Positions 8,123 to 14,239 of a DNA stretch of 14,239 nucleotides are shown piece after piece. Each line of letters begins with the position of its first letter. The stretch's first letter is position 1. The notes under the pieces are model-generated. The model worked only from the letters and a program-made list of their open reading frames with translations, ran no database searches and was not told where the DNA came from. Source of the stretch: Candidatus Omnitrophota bacterium (GTDB lineage Bacteria; Omnitrophota; Gorgyraeia; Zapsychrales; JANLHA01); contig JANLHA010000062.1 in NCBI GenBank assembly GCA_024653845.1, positions 1 to 14,239 of the forward strand, in the 5' to 3' direction. The position numbers were made by a program, and so were the translations under genes.

Positions 8123-9163
8123 TTAAAGTCCTAGCTTCTTAACTGCCTCATAATTCTTCTTGTTCCGACCGCTCCACGTTGTCAAATAACCGCATCCATT
8201 ACAAATGCCATAGTCTCCAGAGATATGTCGTTGGCGAACATACGCCAGCTTTTTCAATAACTTTTGAGAATCATCTGTAATCTTTCCTAAACATAGGCCA
8301 TCATCTCTTTTGGTCCACACCCCCAGACAACACGGAAAAACATATCCATCAATATCAACCATCATGGTATTCCAAAGTTGACTACAGGGATGTTTTTCAC
8401 CTTGCTTAGGAGACCAATCTGTCAAAGGCATATATTTCTCAATCAAAAGTCTGTCGGTCTCTCTTAATAATGGATTCCAGCGTTTCACAATCTCAGAATA
8501 TTTTTGAGCCGTTAAATCTTTATCAAAAACATGGATGGTCACACGTGGAGTACGTTCTCCTCTTAAAGCTAAAAAATTTCTTATATTTTCAACAACCGTA
8601 TCATATTTCTCAACACCCACCAAATTATTGAAAGTTTCTCTATCATCAAAACACAAGCTAAGAACAATACTATCGACTTCGCTACCTGCTAATCTTTCCG
8701 CAATCTTTCCTTTTAAAACGATACAGTTTGAATTTGCGTGAATGTGGGCCTTCGGAAAAACTTGTCTAGCGTAAGCCACAATATCAAAAAAGCTCGGATT
8801 AAGTAATGGCTCTCCCAATCCCACAGGAGAAAATTGGATTCGTTCTTCCGGAACATTTTGCTGGCGGGTTAATTCTCTGACTTTGTCGATCACATTTTTA
8901 ACCTGTTCAAACTCCATATGTTTCACAGGTTTCACGCCGGATTTGGTTACTGTTTCCCTTGTACAAAAACTACATTTTGCATTGCAATAAGTGGTGATTT
9001 CAACATTAATATCGGTTGGATAATTTGTAGGTACAGGGATCGGTTCCAAATATAAAGAGTTAGACTGAATGATGGTATGTAACCAATAATTACTTCTTAC
9101 AAGTCTTCCCAATCTTTTTATCAGTTTCTGCCCTATTGTTCTTTTTGGGGCTAATTTGATCAT
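8123..9163 (-). CDS. Radical SAM protein with cysteine-rich C-terminal cluster region
   Basis: This 346-residue protein has the radical SAM motif at Cys60, Cys64 and Cys67 (CNAKCSFC), preceded by the strand [17 protein letters not shown] fits the GGE-type motif, HANSNCIVL stands where the next strand usually has TNG, and VLSLCFDD follows. Near the C-terminus are Cys260, Cys278-279 in DGYVFPCC, Cys291, and Cys321/Cys324 in CNGC, consistent with a SPASM-type auxiliary cluster. The N-terminal 50 residues are basic and not recognised. It is clearly different from the other radical SAM protein at 6915-5887, so this is not a recent duplication. The function is unknown; the neighbours (aminotransferase before, acyltransferase after) suggest a nucleotide-sugar or glycan substrate. 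The start overlaps the aminotransferase stop as ATGA and has GGAGG 9 bases upstream. Confidence 0.88.
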   Translation of the reverse strand: MIKLAPKRTIGQKLIKRLGRLVRSNYWLHTIIQSNSLYLEPIPVPTNYPTDINVEITTYCNAKCSFCTRETVTKSGVKPVKHMEFEQVKNVIDKVRELTRQQNVPEERIQFSPVGLGEPLLNPSFFDIVAYARQVFPKAHIHANSNCIVLKGKIAERLAGSEVDSIVLSLCFDDRETFNNLVGVEKYDTVVENIRNFLALRGERTPRVTIHVFDKDLTAQKYSEIVKRWNPLLRETDRLLIEKYMPLTDWSPKQGEKHPCSQLWNTMMVDIDGYVFPCCLGVWTKRDDGLCLGKITDDSQKLLKKLAYVRQRHISGDYGICNGCGYLTTWSGRNKKNYEAVKKLGL

Positions 9164-10284
9164 GAATTTATACCTCCAAGAGATAATTCCAATTTTCTGA
9201 TGACATGTTTAATGTCTTTTTCATTCAGAGCAAAATGCATAGGCAAAGCCAACCCTTGCGTATAGGCTTCTCTGGCATTCAGGAAATCTCTTTCCTTTAG
9301 TTTATACCTTTTCTGATAATAAGACAAACATGGTAAGGCCTGGGCTCCAAGGTTAGCTTCAATCCCTTGATCTCTCAATTTCTGGATCAACGCATCCCGA
9401 GAAACATTTTGATTAAGCATCACATGATAAGTTTGATAAACATTCTTTCGATTCTGAATCGACAAAGGCGTTTTAATCCAACTTATTCCAGCCAATCCTT
9501 GATCATACGCTTTTGCCAACGCTACTCGAGCTTTCAACATTTTTTCCAGATGAGCCATTTGAGATAGCCCCAAAGCCGCCTGGAAGTCCGTCATCCGATA
9601 ATTAAGGCCAGCATAATCAAAGTCCATTTTGCCATTTTTCACACAGATTCCATGGCTTCTCAAAGACCGAAGCTTCTCCGCCATGGCCACATCATCTGTG
9701 ACAAGAAGTCCACCCTCTCCCGTCGTCAAAATTTTACGGGGATGAAAACTGAAACATCCGATTTTCCCGAAAGTCCCGACCATTTGATTTCCAAATTTTG
9801 CACCTAACGCACACGCAGCATCCTCAACCACAGTAATATTTCTTTTTTTTGCGACCGACATGATTTTTTTAATATCCGCCGGTTGACCAAATTCATGAAC
9901 AGGAATGATCGCTTTGGTTCTTTTGGAAATGCATTTTTCAATTTTTCTCACATCCATACAAAAATCGTCTAAAGCAATATCTACAAAAACAGGTTTGGCT
10001 TTGACCAGTTCAACAACATTGGCCGTTGCCGGGAATGTAAAGGCAGGAACAATGACTTCATCTCCTTCTTTGATATCAAGAGCTAAAAGAGCCAGATGCA
10101 AAGCTGCAGTTCCGGAAGACACAAGAATGGCATGTCGCGTACCGAGATATTTTTGCAAAGCCAGTTCAAATTTTTTGACAACCTCGCCCTGGACAAGATT
10201 CCCAGATTTTAGAACTTTCTGGACTTCTTTGATTCCGCTTGAAGGAATATATGGTTTGGATAATTTGATTTTGAGTGGTTTCAT
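9160..10284 (-). CDS. DegT/DnrJ/EryC1-family PLP sugar aminotransferase
   Basis: This PLP enzyme should transfer an amino group, usually from glutamate, to a keto nucleotide sugar. From ATG 10284 it has 374 residues and begins IKLSKPYIPSSGIKEV, the usual family N-terminus. SSGTAALHLAL (about 57-67) binds the cofactor phosphate, VEDAA at 153-157 holds the PLP-ring aspartate (Asp155), and SFHPRKILTTGEGG at 179-192 holds the Schiff-base Lys184. LNYRMTDFQAALGLSQM is the conserved late motif. The frame is open back to a GTG at 10344, but that would overlap the upstream gene by 59 bases and add residues unlike the family. ATG 10284 is one base after the upstream stop, though it lacks a strong Shine-Dalgarno sequence. 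It could be the WbpE-like step making the amine that is later acetylated and amidinated. Confidence 0.93.
   Translation of the reverse strand: MKPLKIKLSKPYIPSSGIKEVQKVLKSGNLVQGEVVKKFELALQKYLGTRHAILVSSGTAALHLALLALDIKEGDEVIVPAFTFPATANVVELVKAKPVFVDIALDDFCMDVRKIEKCISKRTKAIIPVHEFGQPADIKKIMSVAKKRNITVVEDAACALGAKFGNQMVGTFGKIGCFSFHPRKILTTGEGGLLVTDDVAMAEKLRSLRSHGICVKNGKMDFDYAGLNYRMTDFQAALGLSQMAHLEKMLKARVALAKAYDQGLAGISWIKTPLSIQNRKNVYQTYHVMLNQNVSRDALIQKLRDQGIEANLGAQALPCLSYYQKRYKLKERDFLNAREAYTQGLALPMHFALNEKDIKHVIRKLELSLGGINS
9173..9177 (-). promoter_or_regulatory. Shine-Dalgarno site for the radical SAM gene at 9163
   Basis: GGAGG on the minus strand sits 9 bases before ATG 9163, inside the end of the aminotransferase gene. 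It fixes the start that overlaps the upstream stop by four bases. Confidence 0.75.
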
Positions 10285-10285
10285 T

Positions 10286-11233
10286 TTATTTTTGAATCCA
10301 TTTTGCCGTCTCGAGAATTCCTTCATCCAAATCCACCTTGGCACGGAATCCCAGAAATTGATCAGCTTTTTCTACGGATGGCACTCGTAATTCAATCTCG
10401 GCTGAAAGTGCCGGCTTAAAAAGAATTTTGGATTGAGAAGACAAAACCCGACATACCGTCTGGGCCAATCCATAGGTTGTTGAGACAGCTCTTGCGTTGC
10501 CAATATTGAAAGACTCACCAATCGCTCTAGGGTTTTCCATGCACTCCATCAAGCAATCGACAAAATCATTTACATAACACCATGCACGAATCTGACTTCC
10601 ATCCCCGTGGATGTGAATGTCTTCATTTTTCAAGGCCCTTCGAATAAATACCAAAATCGCGCCTTCTCCGGTTTGGCCTGGACCGTAAACGTTAAACGGT
10701 CTGACAGACACTGTTGGCAGTCCAAATTCTCGATGATACGCCGTGGCCAAATGTTCTCCAGCTAATTTGCTCACCGCATAAGTCCACCTGGCCTCGCCAG
10801 CGCTCCCCGCAACCGTATCACTACTTTCCGTTGGTTTAAAAGCGTGACTGCCAAAAACTTCAGAAGTCGAAAAATCCACCACACGATCTTTCACGCCATT
10901 TTGCTTGGCAGCTTCTAAAACATTGGCCGTCCCAATCATATTAACTCGCATGGTCTCCGTCGGACTTTTGATCACGGTATCAATTCCCGCAATGGCTGCC
11001 GCATGAACCACAATATCGATTCCCTTCATACTCTTGAGCAACTTTTCATTATCCAAAACATCCCCCTTAATAATGGTAATATTGGGATGTTTCGCGTAAG
11101 GACTCGACGAAAGCGTATCTCTTCGAAAATTGTCATAAACAATAATCTTATTATTTTCGACCATGCGTCCGATCACACAGTTAGCAATAAATCCCGCTCC
11201 ACCGGTAATAAAGATAGTTTTATTCTTAATCAT
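10286..11233 (-). CDS. NAD-dependent nucleotide-sugar epimerase/dehydratase (extended SDR)
   Basis: This 315-residue extended short-chain dehydrogenase has the Rossmann motif TGGAGFIA at residues 10-17, where alanine replaces the usual third glycine. The catalytic region is STSEVFG at 122-128 and YAVSK with Tyr152 and Lys156. [10 protein letters not shown] and [18 protein letters not shown] are typical substrate-side motifs. The T-S-E triplet resembles UDP-glucuronate decarboxylases (ArnA/UXS) and 4,6-dehydratases (T-D-E) more than GalE 4-epimerases, so the reaction could be decarboxylation, dehydration or epimerisation. It may supply the keto sugar to the aminotransferase encoded next, or make a separate precursor. 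The start ATG 11233 has GAGGAG 9 bases upstream. A 44-base gap separates it from the 2-epimerase gene, the widest spacing in the window. Confidence 0.88.
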   Translation of the reverse strand: MIKNKTIFITGGAGFIANCVIGRMVENNKIIVYDNFRRDTLSSSPYAKHPNITIIKGDVLDNEKLLKSMKGIDIVVHAAAIAGIDTVIKSPTETMRVNMIGTANVLEAAKQNGVKDRVVDFSTSEVFGSHAFKPTESSDTVAGSAGEARWTYAVSKLAGEHLATAYHREFGLPTVSVRPFNVYGPGQTGEGAILVFIRRALKNEDIHIHGDGSQIRAWCYVNDFVDCLMECMENPRAIGESFNIGNARAVSTTYGLAQTVCRVLSSQSKILFKPALSAEIELRVPSVEKADQFLGFRAKVDLDEGILETAKWIQK

Positions 11234-11242
11234 TTTTTCACA

Positions 11243-11248
11243 CTCCTC
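11243..11248 (-). promoter_or_regulatory. Shine-Dalgarno site for the SDR gene
   Basis: GAGGAG on the minus strand lies 9 bases before ATG 11233, in the 44-base gap after the 2-epimerase gene. It supports independent translation initiation here. Confidence 0.75.
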
Positions 11249-11277
11249 AGCAGAATATCTTCAATTTAAAGTGAACA

Positions 11278-12345
11278 CTATCCTAAGATTTTCTTTAAAA
11301 CCTCAACCATTTCTTCCGCCGCACGGCCATCGCCAAAAAAACTTTTCGGCTTTTTTCGAGGCGCTGTTTTCTTAATGGCTTTCAAAATCTTTTCTTGCGA
11401 TACTCCCGCTAATGTATTGCATCCATCATTCAATGTTTCTTTCCACTCCGTCTCGTTTCGCAAGGTAATGCATGGCACATTCAAGAAGTAAGCTTCCTTT
11501 TGTACACCTCCCGAGTCCGTCAAAATCTTTTTTGCATTTTTCTCCAGAATGAGCATATCCAAATAACCAACCGGCGAAATGAATAAAATATTGGGCAAAT
11601 TTTCTGGCTTAAAATCCTTTAAAGTCTTCAACATCTTCTGTGTTCGAGGATGAACCGGAAAAACCACGCTATCCTTAATCTTGCCTAATGCCAACAAAAT
11701 GGATTTCAAGTTTTCAATATTATCCGCATTGTCTTGACGGTGAATAGTTAAAAGATAGTATCCTTTGGGCTTCACACCGTTTTTCTTTAAGATATTAGAA
11801 TGGCCCACTGAAATGTTCTGCTTAAAAACATCGTACATCACATCCCCGACAAAAAACACATTCTTCGTAATCCCTTCTCGCTTGAGATTATCAACGGCTG
11901 CTTTCGTCGGACAAAATAATAAATTGGACATATGATCCGTCAGAACCCGATTGACCTCCTCAGGCATATCCAGACGATAACTCCTTAACCCAGCTTCAAC
12001 GTGTCCGAGGGGAATTTTCTGATGAACAGAGGCAAGGGCTCCAGCCATGGTTGATGTGGTGTCTCCGTAGACCAAAACCATGTCGGGCCTTTCTTTTTTC
12101 AAAATACCTTCCAATCCCTGAAGAATCAATGCCGTTTGCTGAGTTGATGTTTGACCTTTAACATTCAAATGATAATCCGGCTTTGGAATGTTCAATTGCT
12201 GGAAAAAAATCTTCGACATTTCGTAATCATAATGCTGCCCTGTATGTAACAAAATGTGCTGGATTCGATTTCTTCGAAAACTCTCGATGACCGGTTTCAC
12301 CTTAATAAATTGCGGCCTGGCTCCGACAATGCTCAAAACTTTCAT
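11278..12345 (-). CDS. wecB: Non-hydrolysing UDP-N-acetylhexosamine 2-epimerase (WecB/WbpI family)
   Basis: The 355-residue enzyme should invert C2 of a UDP-HexNAc or a derivative through an elimination/addition mechanism. Residues matching those important in WecB are present: Arg10 and Lys15 in GARPQFIK, Asp95 in YGDTTSTMAG, Glu117 in HVEAGLRSY, PEEVNR at 128-133, and His202 in LTIHRQDN. TDSGGVQKEA and LRNETEWKETL form the UDP-binding end. The GARPQF start, the HRQDN motif and the ETEWKET stretch look closer to the WbpI-like branch, which works on 2,3-diacetamido glucuronic acid, than to E. coli WecB; this is from memory and moderate in strength. The ATG shares an ATGA with the DUF354 stop and has AAGGA 9 bases upstream. 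The context with aminotransferase, acyltransferase and amidotransferase fits a WbpI-like role. Confidence 0.92.
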   Translation of the reverse strand: MKVLSIVGARPQFIKVKPVIESFRRNRIQHILLHTGQHYDYEMSKIFFQQLNIPKPDYHLNVKGQTSTQQTALILQGLEGILKKERPDMVLVYGDTTSTMAGALASVHQKIPLGHVEAGLRSYRLDMPEEVNRVLTDHMSNLLFCPTKAAVDNLKREGITKNVFFVGDVMYDVFKQNISVGHSNILKKNGVKPKGYYLLTIHRQDNADNIENLKSILLALGKIKDSVVFPVHPRTQKMLKTLKDFKPENLPNILFISPVGYLDMLILEKNAKKILTDSGGVQKEAYFLNVPCITLRNETEWKETLNDGCNTLAGVSQEKILKAIKKTAPRKKPKSFFGDGRAAEEMVEVLKKILG

Positions 12346-13394
12346 ACCGTCGATTCCTTCTTCTGATAACTTAAGATCCGATCAACCATCCAATCGGTCA
12401 CATCAATTTTGTCTTTCAAAAGTTCTTCCCGCTTTTTTTGCCAATCTTGTTTCAAAGCCAGATTTTTGAGAAGCTCTTTCATTTTCGCCAAAGCCTGAGC
12501 AAAATCCCGGAAAGAATAAATCAAATCATATTTTCTCTCCAGCTCAATAAAATTCCCCATATCGTTGGGCCCTACAAAAGAATTGTAACGGATGGCTGGC
12601 GTTCCTAAAAGTGCCGCTTCCGTCGTAACCGTCTGAGAATCCGTGATGAGTAGGGTGGCATAATAAAGAATATCTAACAATCGATGCGGTGAAATTCGAA
12701 TCCGATAAGGCTCCAACTCTTTTTCTAAAGGCTTTTCAGATGTGATAAAAACCTTTCCTTCTTTTTGAAGAAGAGACAGCAGTTCCAATTTCTGGTTCAG
12801 ATTAAAGCCATACCGACCCACATCATGACTCGCCGACCAGGCAACAAATCGACATACAAAGAATTTCTCTCCCGCTTTAACTCCGAGTTCATTCAGCACC
12901 TCCGGGTCGGGCTGGAAACGTTTGGGATGCAAATAAGCAAGTTCATGATACCCTGCATACTTGACATGTTTTTTCCCATGATGGAGGTGATAACTTTCGG
13001 GAGTATAAATTTTAGTGGCAAAAGGATAGGTTAAAGCATTTTGCAATTCTGCACTCTCAGAATCATGAAAAATGAGATAAGGAATTCCCATCAAACGTGC
13101 AATGTGAATCGAGCTGGCCCCAGTCACAGAAATACAAAGTTGAATTTTATTTTTTAAAAGAATTGGAATCAATTTCAACTGCCGGACAATCAATTCTTTT
13201 CCTAACCCGAGGATGCCTTTTCCGGCTTTGCTGAGGAGGAGATAAGGCAATTGATAATATTGAAGAAGCTGAGTGGTTACCTCTTTCTCTCTCGAGGCAA
13301 TAACGATGTGATGGCCCTGTTTCGATAATTCTTGGATGGCATTTCGAAAAAGATGAACATGCGCGGGGTGATTCATGTCAAAGAGGATGTTCAT
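12342..13394 (-). CDS. DUF354 family protein (GT-B-like fold, function unproven)
   Basis: This 350-residue protein begins MNILFDMNHPAHVHLFRNA, the hallmark N-terminus of the DUF354 family. That family is related in fold to UDP-GlcNAc 2-epimerases and MurG/LpxB-like glycosyltransferases. Other visible stretches are SVTGASSIHIARLMGIPYL, FHDSESAELQNALTYPFAT and, near the C-terminus, TDSQTVTTEAALLGTPAIR, which resembles the nucleotide-binding part of GT-B enzymes. No member has a function I can state with confidence. It overlaps the upstream glycosyltransferase stop and the downstream 2-epimerase start by four bases each, so the three are tightly coupled. It may be a glycosyltransferase or an epimerase-like enzyme acting on the same nucleotide sugar as its neighbour. 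No signal peptide or membrane helix is obvious. Confidence 0.85.
   Translation of the reverse strand: MNILFDMNHPAHVHLFRNAIQELSKQGHHIVIASREKEVTTQLLQYYQLPYLLLSKAGKGILGLGKELIVRQLKLIPILLKNKIQLCISVTGASSIHIARLMGIPYLIFHDSESAELQNALTYPFATKIYTPESYHLHHGKKHVKYAGYHELAYLHPKRFQPDPEVLNELGVKAGEKFFVCRFVAWSASHDVGRYGFNLNQKLELLSLLQKEGKVFITSEKPLEKELEPYRIRISPHRLLDILYYATLLITDSQTVTTEAALLGTPAIRYNSFVGPNDMGNFIELERKYDLIYSFRDFAQALAKMKELLKNLALKQDWQKKREELLKDKIDVTDWMVDRILSYQKKESTV
12355..12359 (-). promoter_or_regulatory. Shine-Dalgarno site for the 2-epimerase gene
   Basis: AAGGA on the minus strand is 9 bases before ATG 12345, within the last codons of the DUF354 gene. It supports the ATGA-overlapping start. Confidence 0.65.
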
Positions 13395-14239
13395 GATTTG
13401 CTACCCAACTCAATCTTTTTGATCCTGAGCAAACATTCCTCGATCAATCTTCGGTTTGCAGCGATGAGGTCTGAAACAAGCCCAACCACAGCCATTTGAA
13501 ATCCAACAATCAATGAAACAGCCGCCAGAATCAAAGACTGAATTTTCCCGCCTTGGCCTAACAGGAAATAATCCAAGAGAAATCGTAAAACTAGCAAAGA
13601 ACCAATTCCAACACAAATCACGCTCACCGTCATAAACAACCGAAAGGGGCTATACATCGCATACACTCGCAGCAAGGTGACTATCGATCGTTGAATGTAT
13701 TGTGGAATATTTTTAAAGAGGCGCGAAGGACGATGCACTTGGTTTGTCGAGATTGTGATATTGGCAATGGCCAAATCTTTCTTCTCGGCCTGAATGATGC
13801 TTTCTAAGGTGTACGTGTAATCCGAGATGATGTTGAGCTTCATGGCCGCATCGCGATTATAGGCACGGAACCCAGTCGTCGCATCCTTGACCGTCGAGCT
13901 TGACAAGTTACGGACCACTCGGCTCCCCAGACGCTGTAGTCTCTTCTTAACCCATGAGAATTGGCGAATATTTTCAATATCACGATTGCCAATTACAATG
14001 TCAGCTTTATGTTCTAAAATCGGTTGAACAAGACGCGGGATGTCTTCTCCTTTATATTGGCCATCCGCATCGGTATTGACAATGATATCAGCTCCAGATT
14101 CTAAACACGCATCCAATCCCGCCTGAAAAGCCCGTGCCAATCCACGACGTTTGGTAAATCGTACGATATAATCGACCATCCCCGTAGCTTTAGCCACCTC
14201 ACTCGTGCCATCAGTGCTTCCATCATCAATAACCAAAAC
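13391..14239 (-). CDS. Family 2 glycosyltransferase, polyprenyl-phosphate sugar synthase type, 5' end cut off
   Basis: The visible 282 codons enter the window within the first Rossmann strand (VLVIDDGSTDGTSEVA), so the true start is beyond 14239; a TTG at 14236 is only an internal codon. The catalytic domain shows DDGS, then NTDADGQY with the DxD metal/nucleotide site, IGNRD, and TTGFRAYNR, as in DPM1-like and GtrB-like enzymes that load a sugar onto polyprenyl phosphate. The last 90 residues hold two hydrophobic segments (around FMTVSVICVGIGSLLVLRF and LILAAVSLIVGFQMAVVGLV) separated by a short loop, the usual two-helix anchor of this group. It would work at the cytoplasmic membrane face. 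Its stop overlaps the DUF354 start as ATGA. The sugar could be glucose, mannose or another hexose. Confidence 0.9.
   Translation of the reverse strand, partial: VLVIDDGSTDGTSEVAKATGMVDYIVRFTKRRGLARAFQAGLDACLESGADIIVNTDADGQYKGEDIPRLVQPILEHKADIVIGNRDIENIRQFSWVKKRLQRLGSRVVRNLSSSTVKDATTGFRAYNRDAAMKLNIISDYTYTLESIIQAEKKDLAIANITISTNQVHRPSRLFKNIPQYIQRSIVTLLRVYAMYSPFRLFMTVSVICVGIGSLLVLRFLLDYFLLGQGGKIQSLILAAVSLIVGFQMAVVGLVSDLIAANRRLIEECLLRIKKIELGSKS

Noticed and set aside
9160..10344. Longer aminotransferase starting at GTG 10344
   Set aside because: It would overlap the SDR gene by 59 bases, and the 20 added residues do not resemble the family N-terminus. ATG 10284 gives the normal start directly after the SDR stop.
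11234..11277. Possible promoter or terminator in the largest gap
   Set aside because: The 44 bases hold a ribosome binding site but no convincing -35/-10 pair and no hairpin followed by a T run.
76..13034. Open frames on the plus strand, such as 5165-5662, 7533-7973 and 9905-10390
   Set aside because: They lie antisense to well-supported genes and show no recognisable motifs or family composition. They are read as frame shadows.
14234..14236. TTG as the start of the family 2 glycosyltransferase
   Set aside because: The frame is open to the window edge and the visible protein begins inside the first conserved strand, so the real start is outside the window.

Overview
This is a dense, single-direction block of bacterial surface-polysaccharide genes (O-antigen, capsule or glycan type). 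Every supported gene lies on the minus strand, so transcription runs from position 14239 towards position 1. Fifteen coding regions fill the window and the largest gap between them is 44 bases. Base composition looks moderately AT-rich (roughly 40% GC by eye). Several starts have strong Shine-Dalgarno sequences and the gene set is bacterial, including a Wzx-type flippase. Nothing here fixes the genus or phylum. I saw no tRNA, rRNA, CRISPR array or insertion sequence. Both window edges cut genes, so the locus continues on both sides.

Layout in transcription order. (1) 14239-13391: family 2 glycosyltransferase of the polyprenyl-phosphate type with two C-terminal membrane segments, cut at its 5' end. 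(2) 13394-12342: DUF354 protein. (3) 12345-11278: non-hydrolysing UDP-HexNAc 2-epimerase. (4) 11233-10286: NAD-dependent sugar epimerase/dehydratase. (5) 10284-9160: DegT-type PLP sugar aminotransferase. (6) 9163-8123: radical SAM protein with a cysteine-rich C-terminus. (7) 8105-7572: hexapeptide-repeat acyltransferase. (8) 7549-6920: HisH-like glutaminase. (9) 6915-5887: second radical SAM protein, SPASM type. (10) 5860-5099: HisF-like ammonia-channel subunit. (11) 5102-3972: N-acetyl sugar amidotransferase (WbpG/PseA class). (12) 3958-2900: GT-B glycosyltransferase. (13) 2898-1423: Wzx flippase. (14) 1426-254: family 4 glycosyltransferase. (15) 260-1: a second HisF-like gene, running off the window.

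How they may work together. The 2-epimerase, aminotransferase, acyltransferase and HisH/HisF/amidotransferase set are the same enzyme classes that build acetamidino sugars, such as the 3-acetamidino mannuronic acid of Pseudomonas aeruginosa O5. The HisH- and HisF-like proteins are therefore not read as histidine enzymes. HisH should release ammonia from glutamine. The HisF-like protein has lost the cyclase aspartate but kept the ammonia-gate residues, so it should pass the ammonia on. The PP-loop amidotransferase would then turn an N-acetyl group into an acetamidino group. Glycosyltransferases would assemble the repeat unit on a lipid carrier and Wzx would flip it across the membrane. No UDP-sugar 6-dehydrogenase, Wzy polymerase or initiating phosphosugar transferase is seen inside the window.

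The least explained parts are the two radical SAM enzymes, one of them sitting between hisH and hisF, and the second HisF-like paralogue (58 of 86 visible residues identical to the first). Together they suggest a nucleotide-sugar modification beyond the standard acetamidino pathway, and possibly two separate amidination steps in one locus. That is an inference from gene content, not shown by the sequence.
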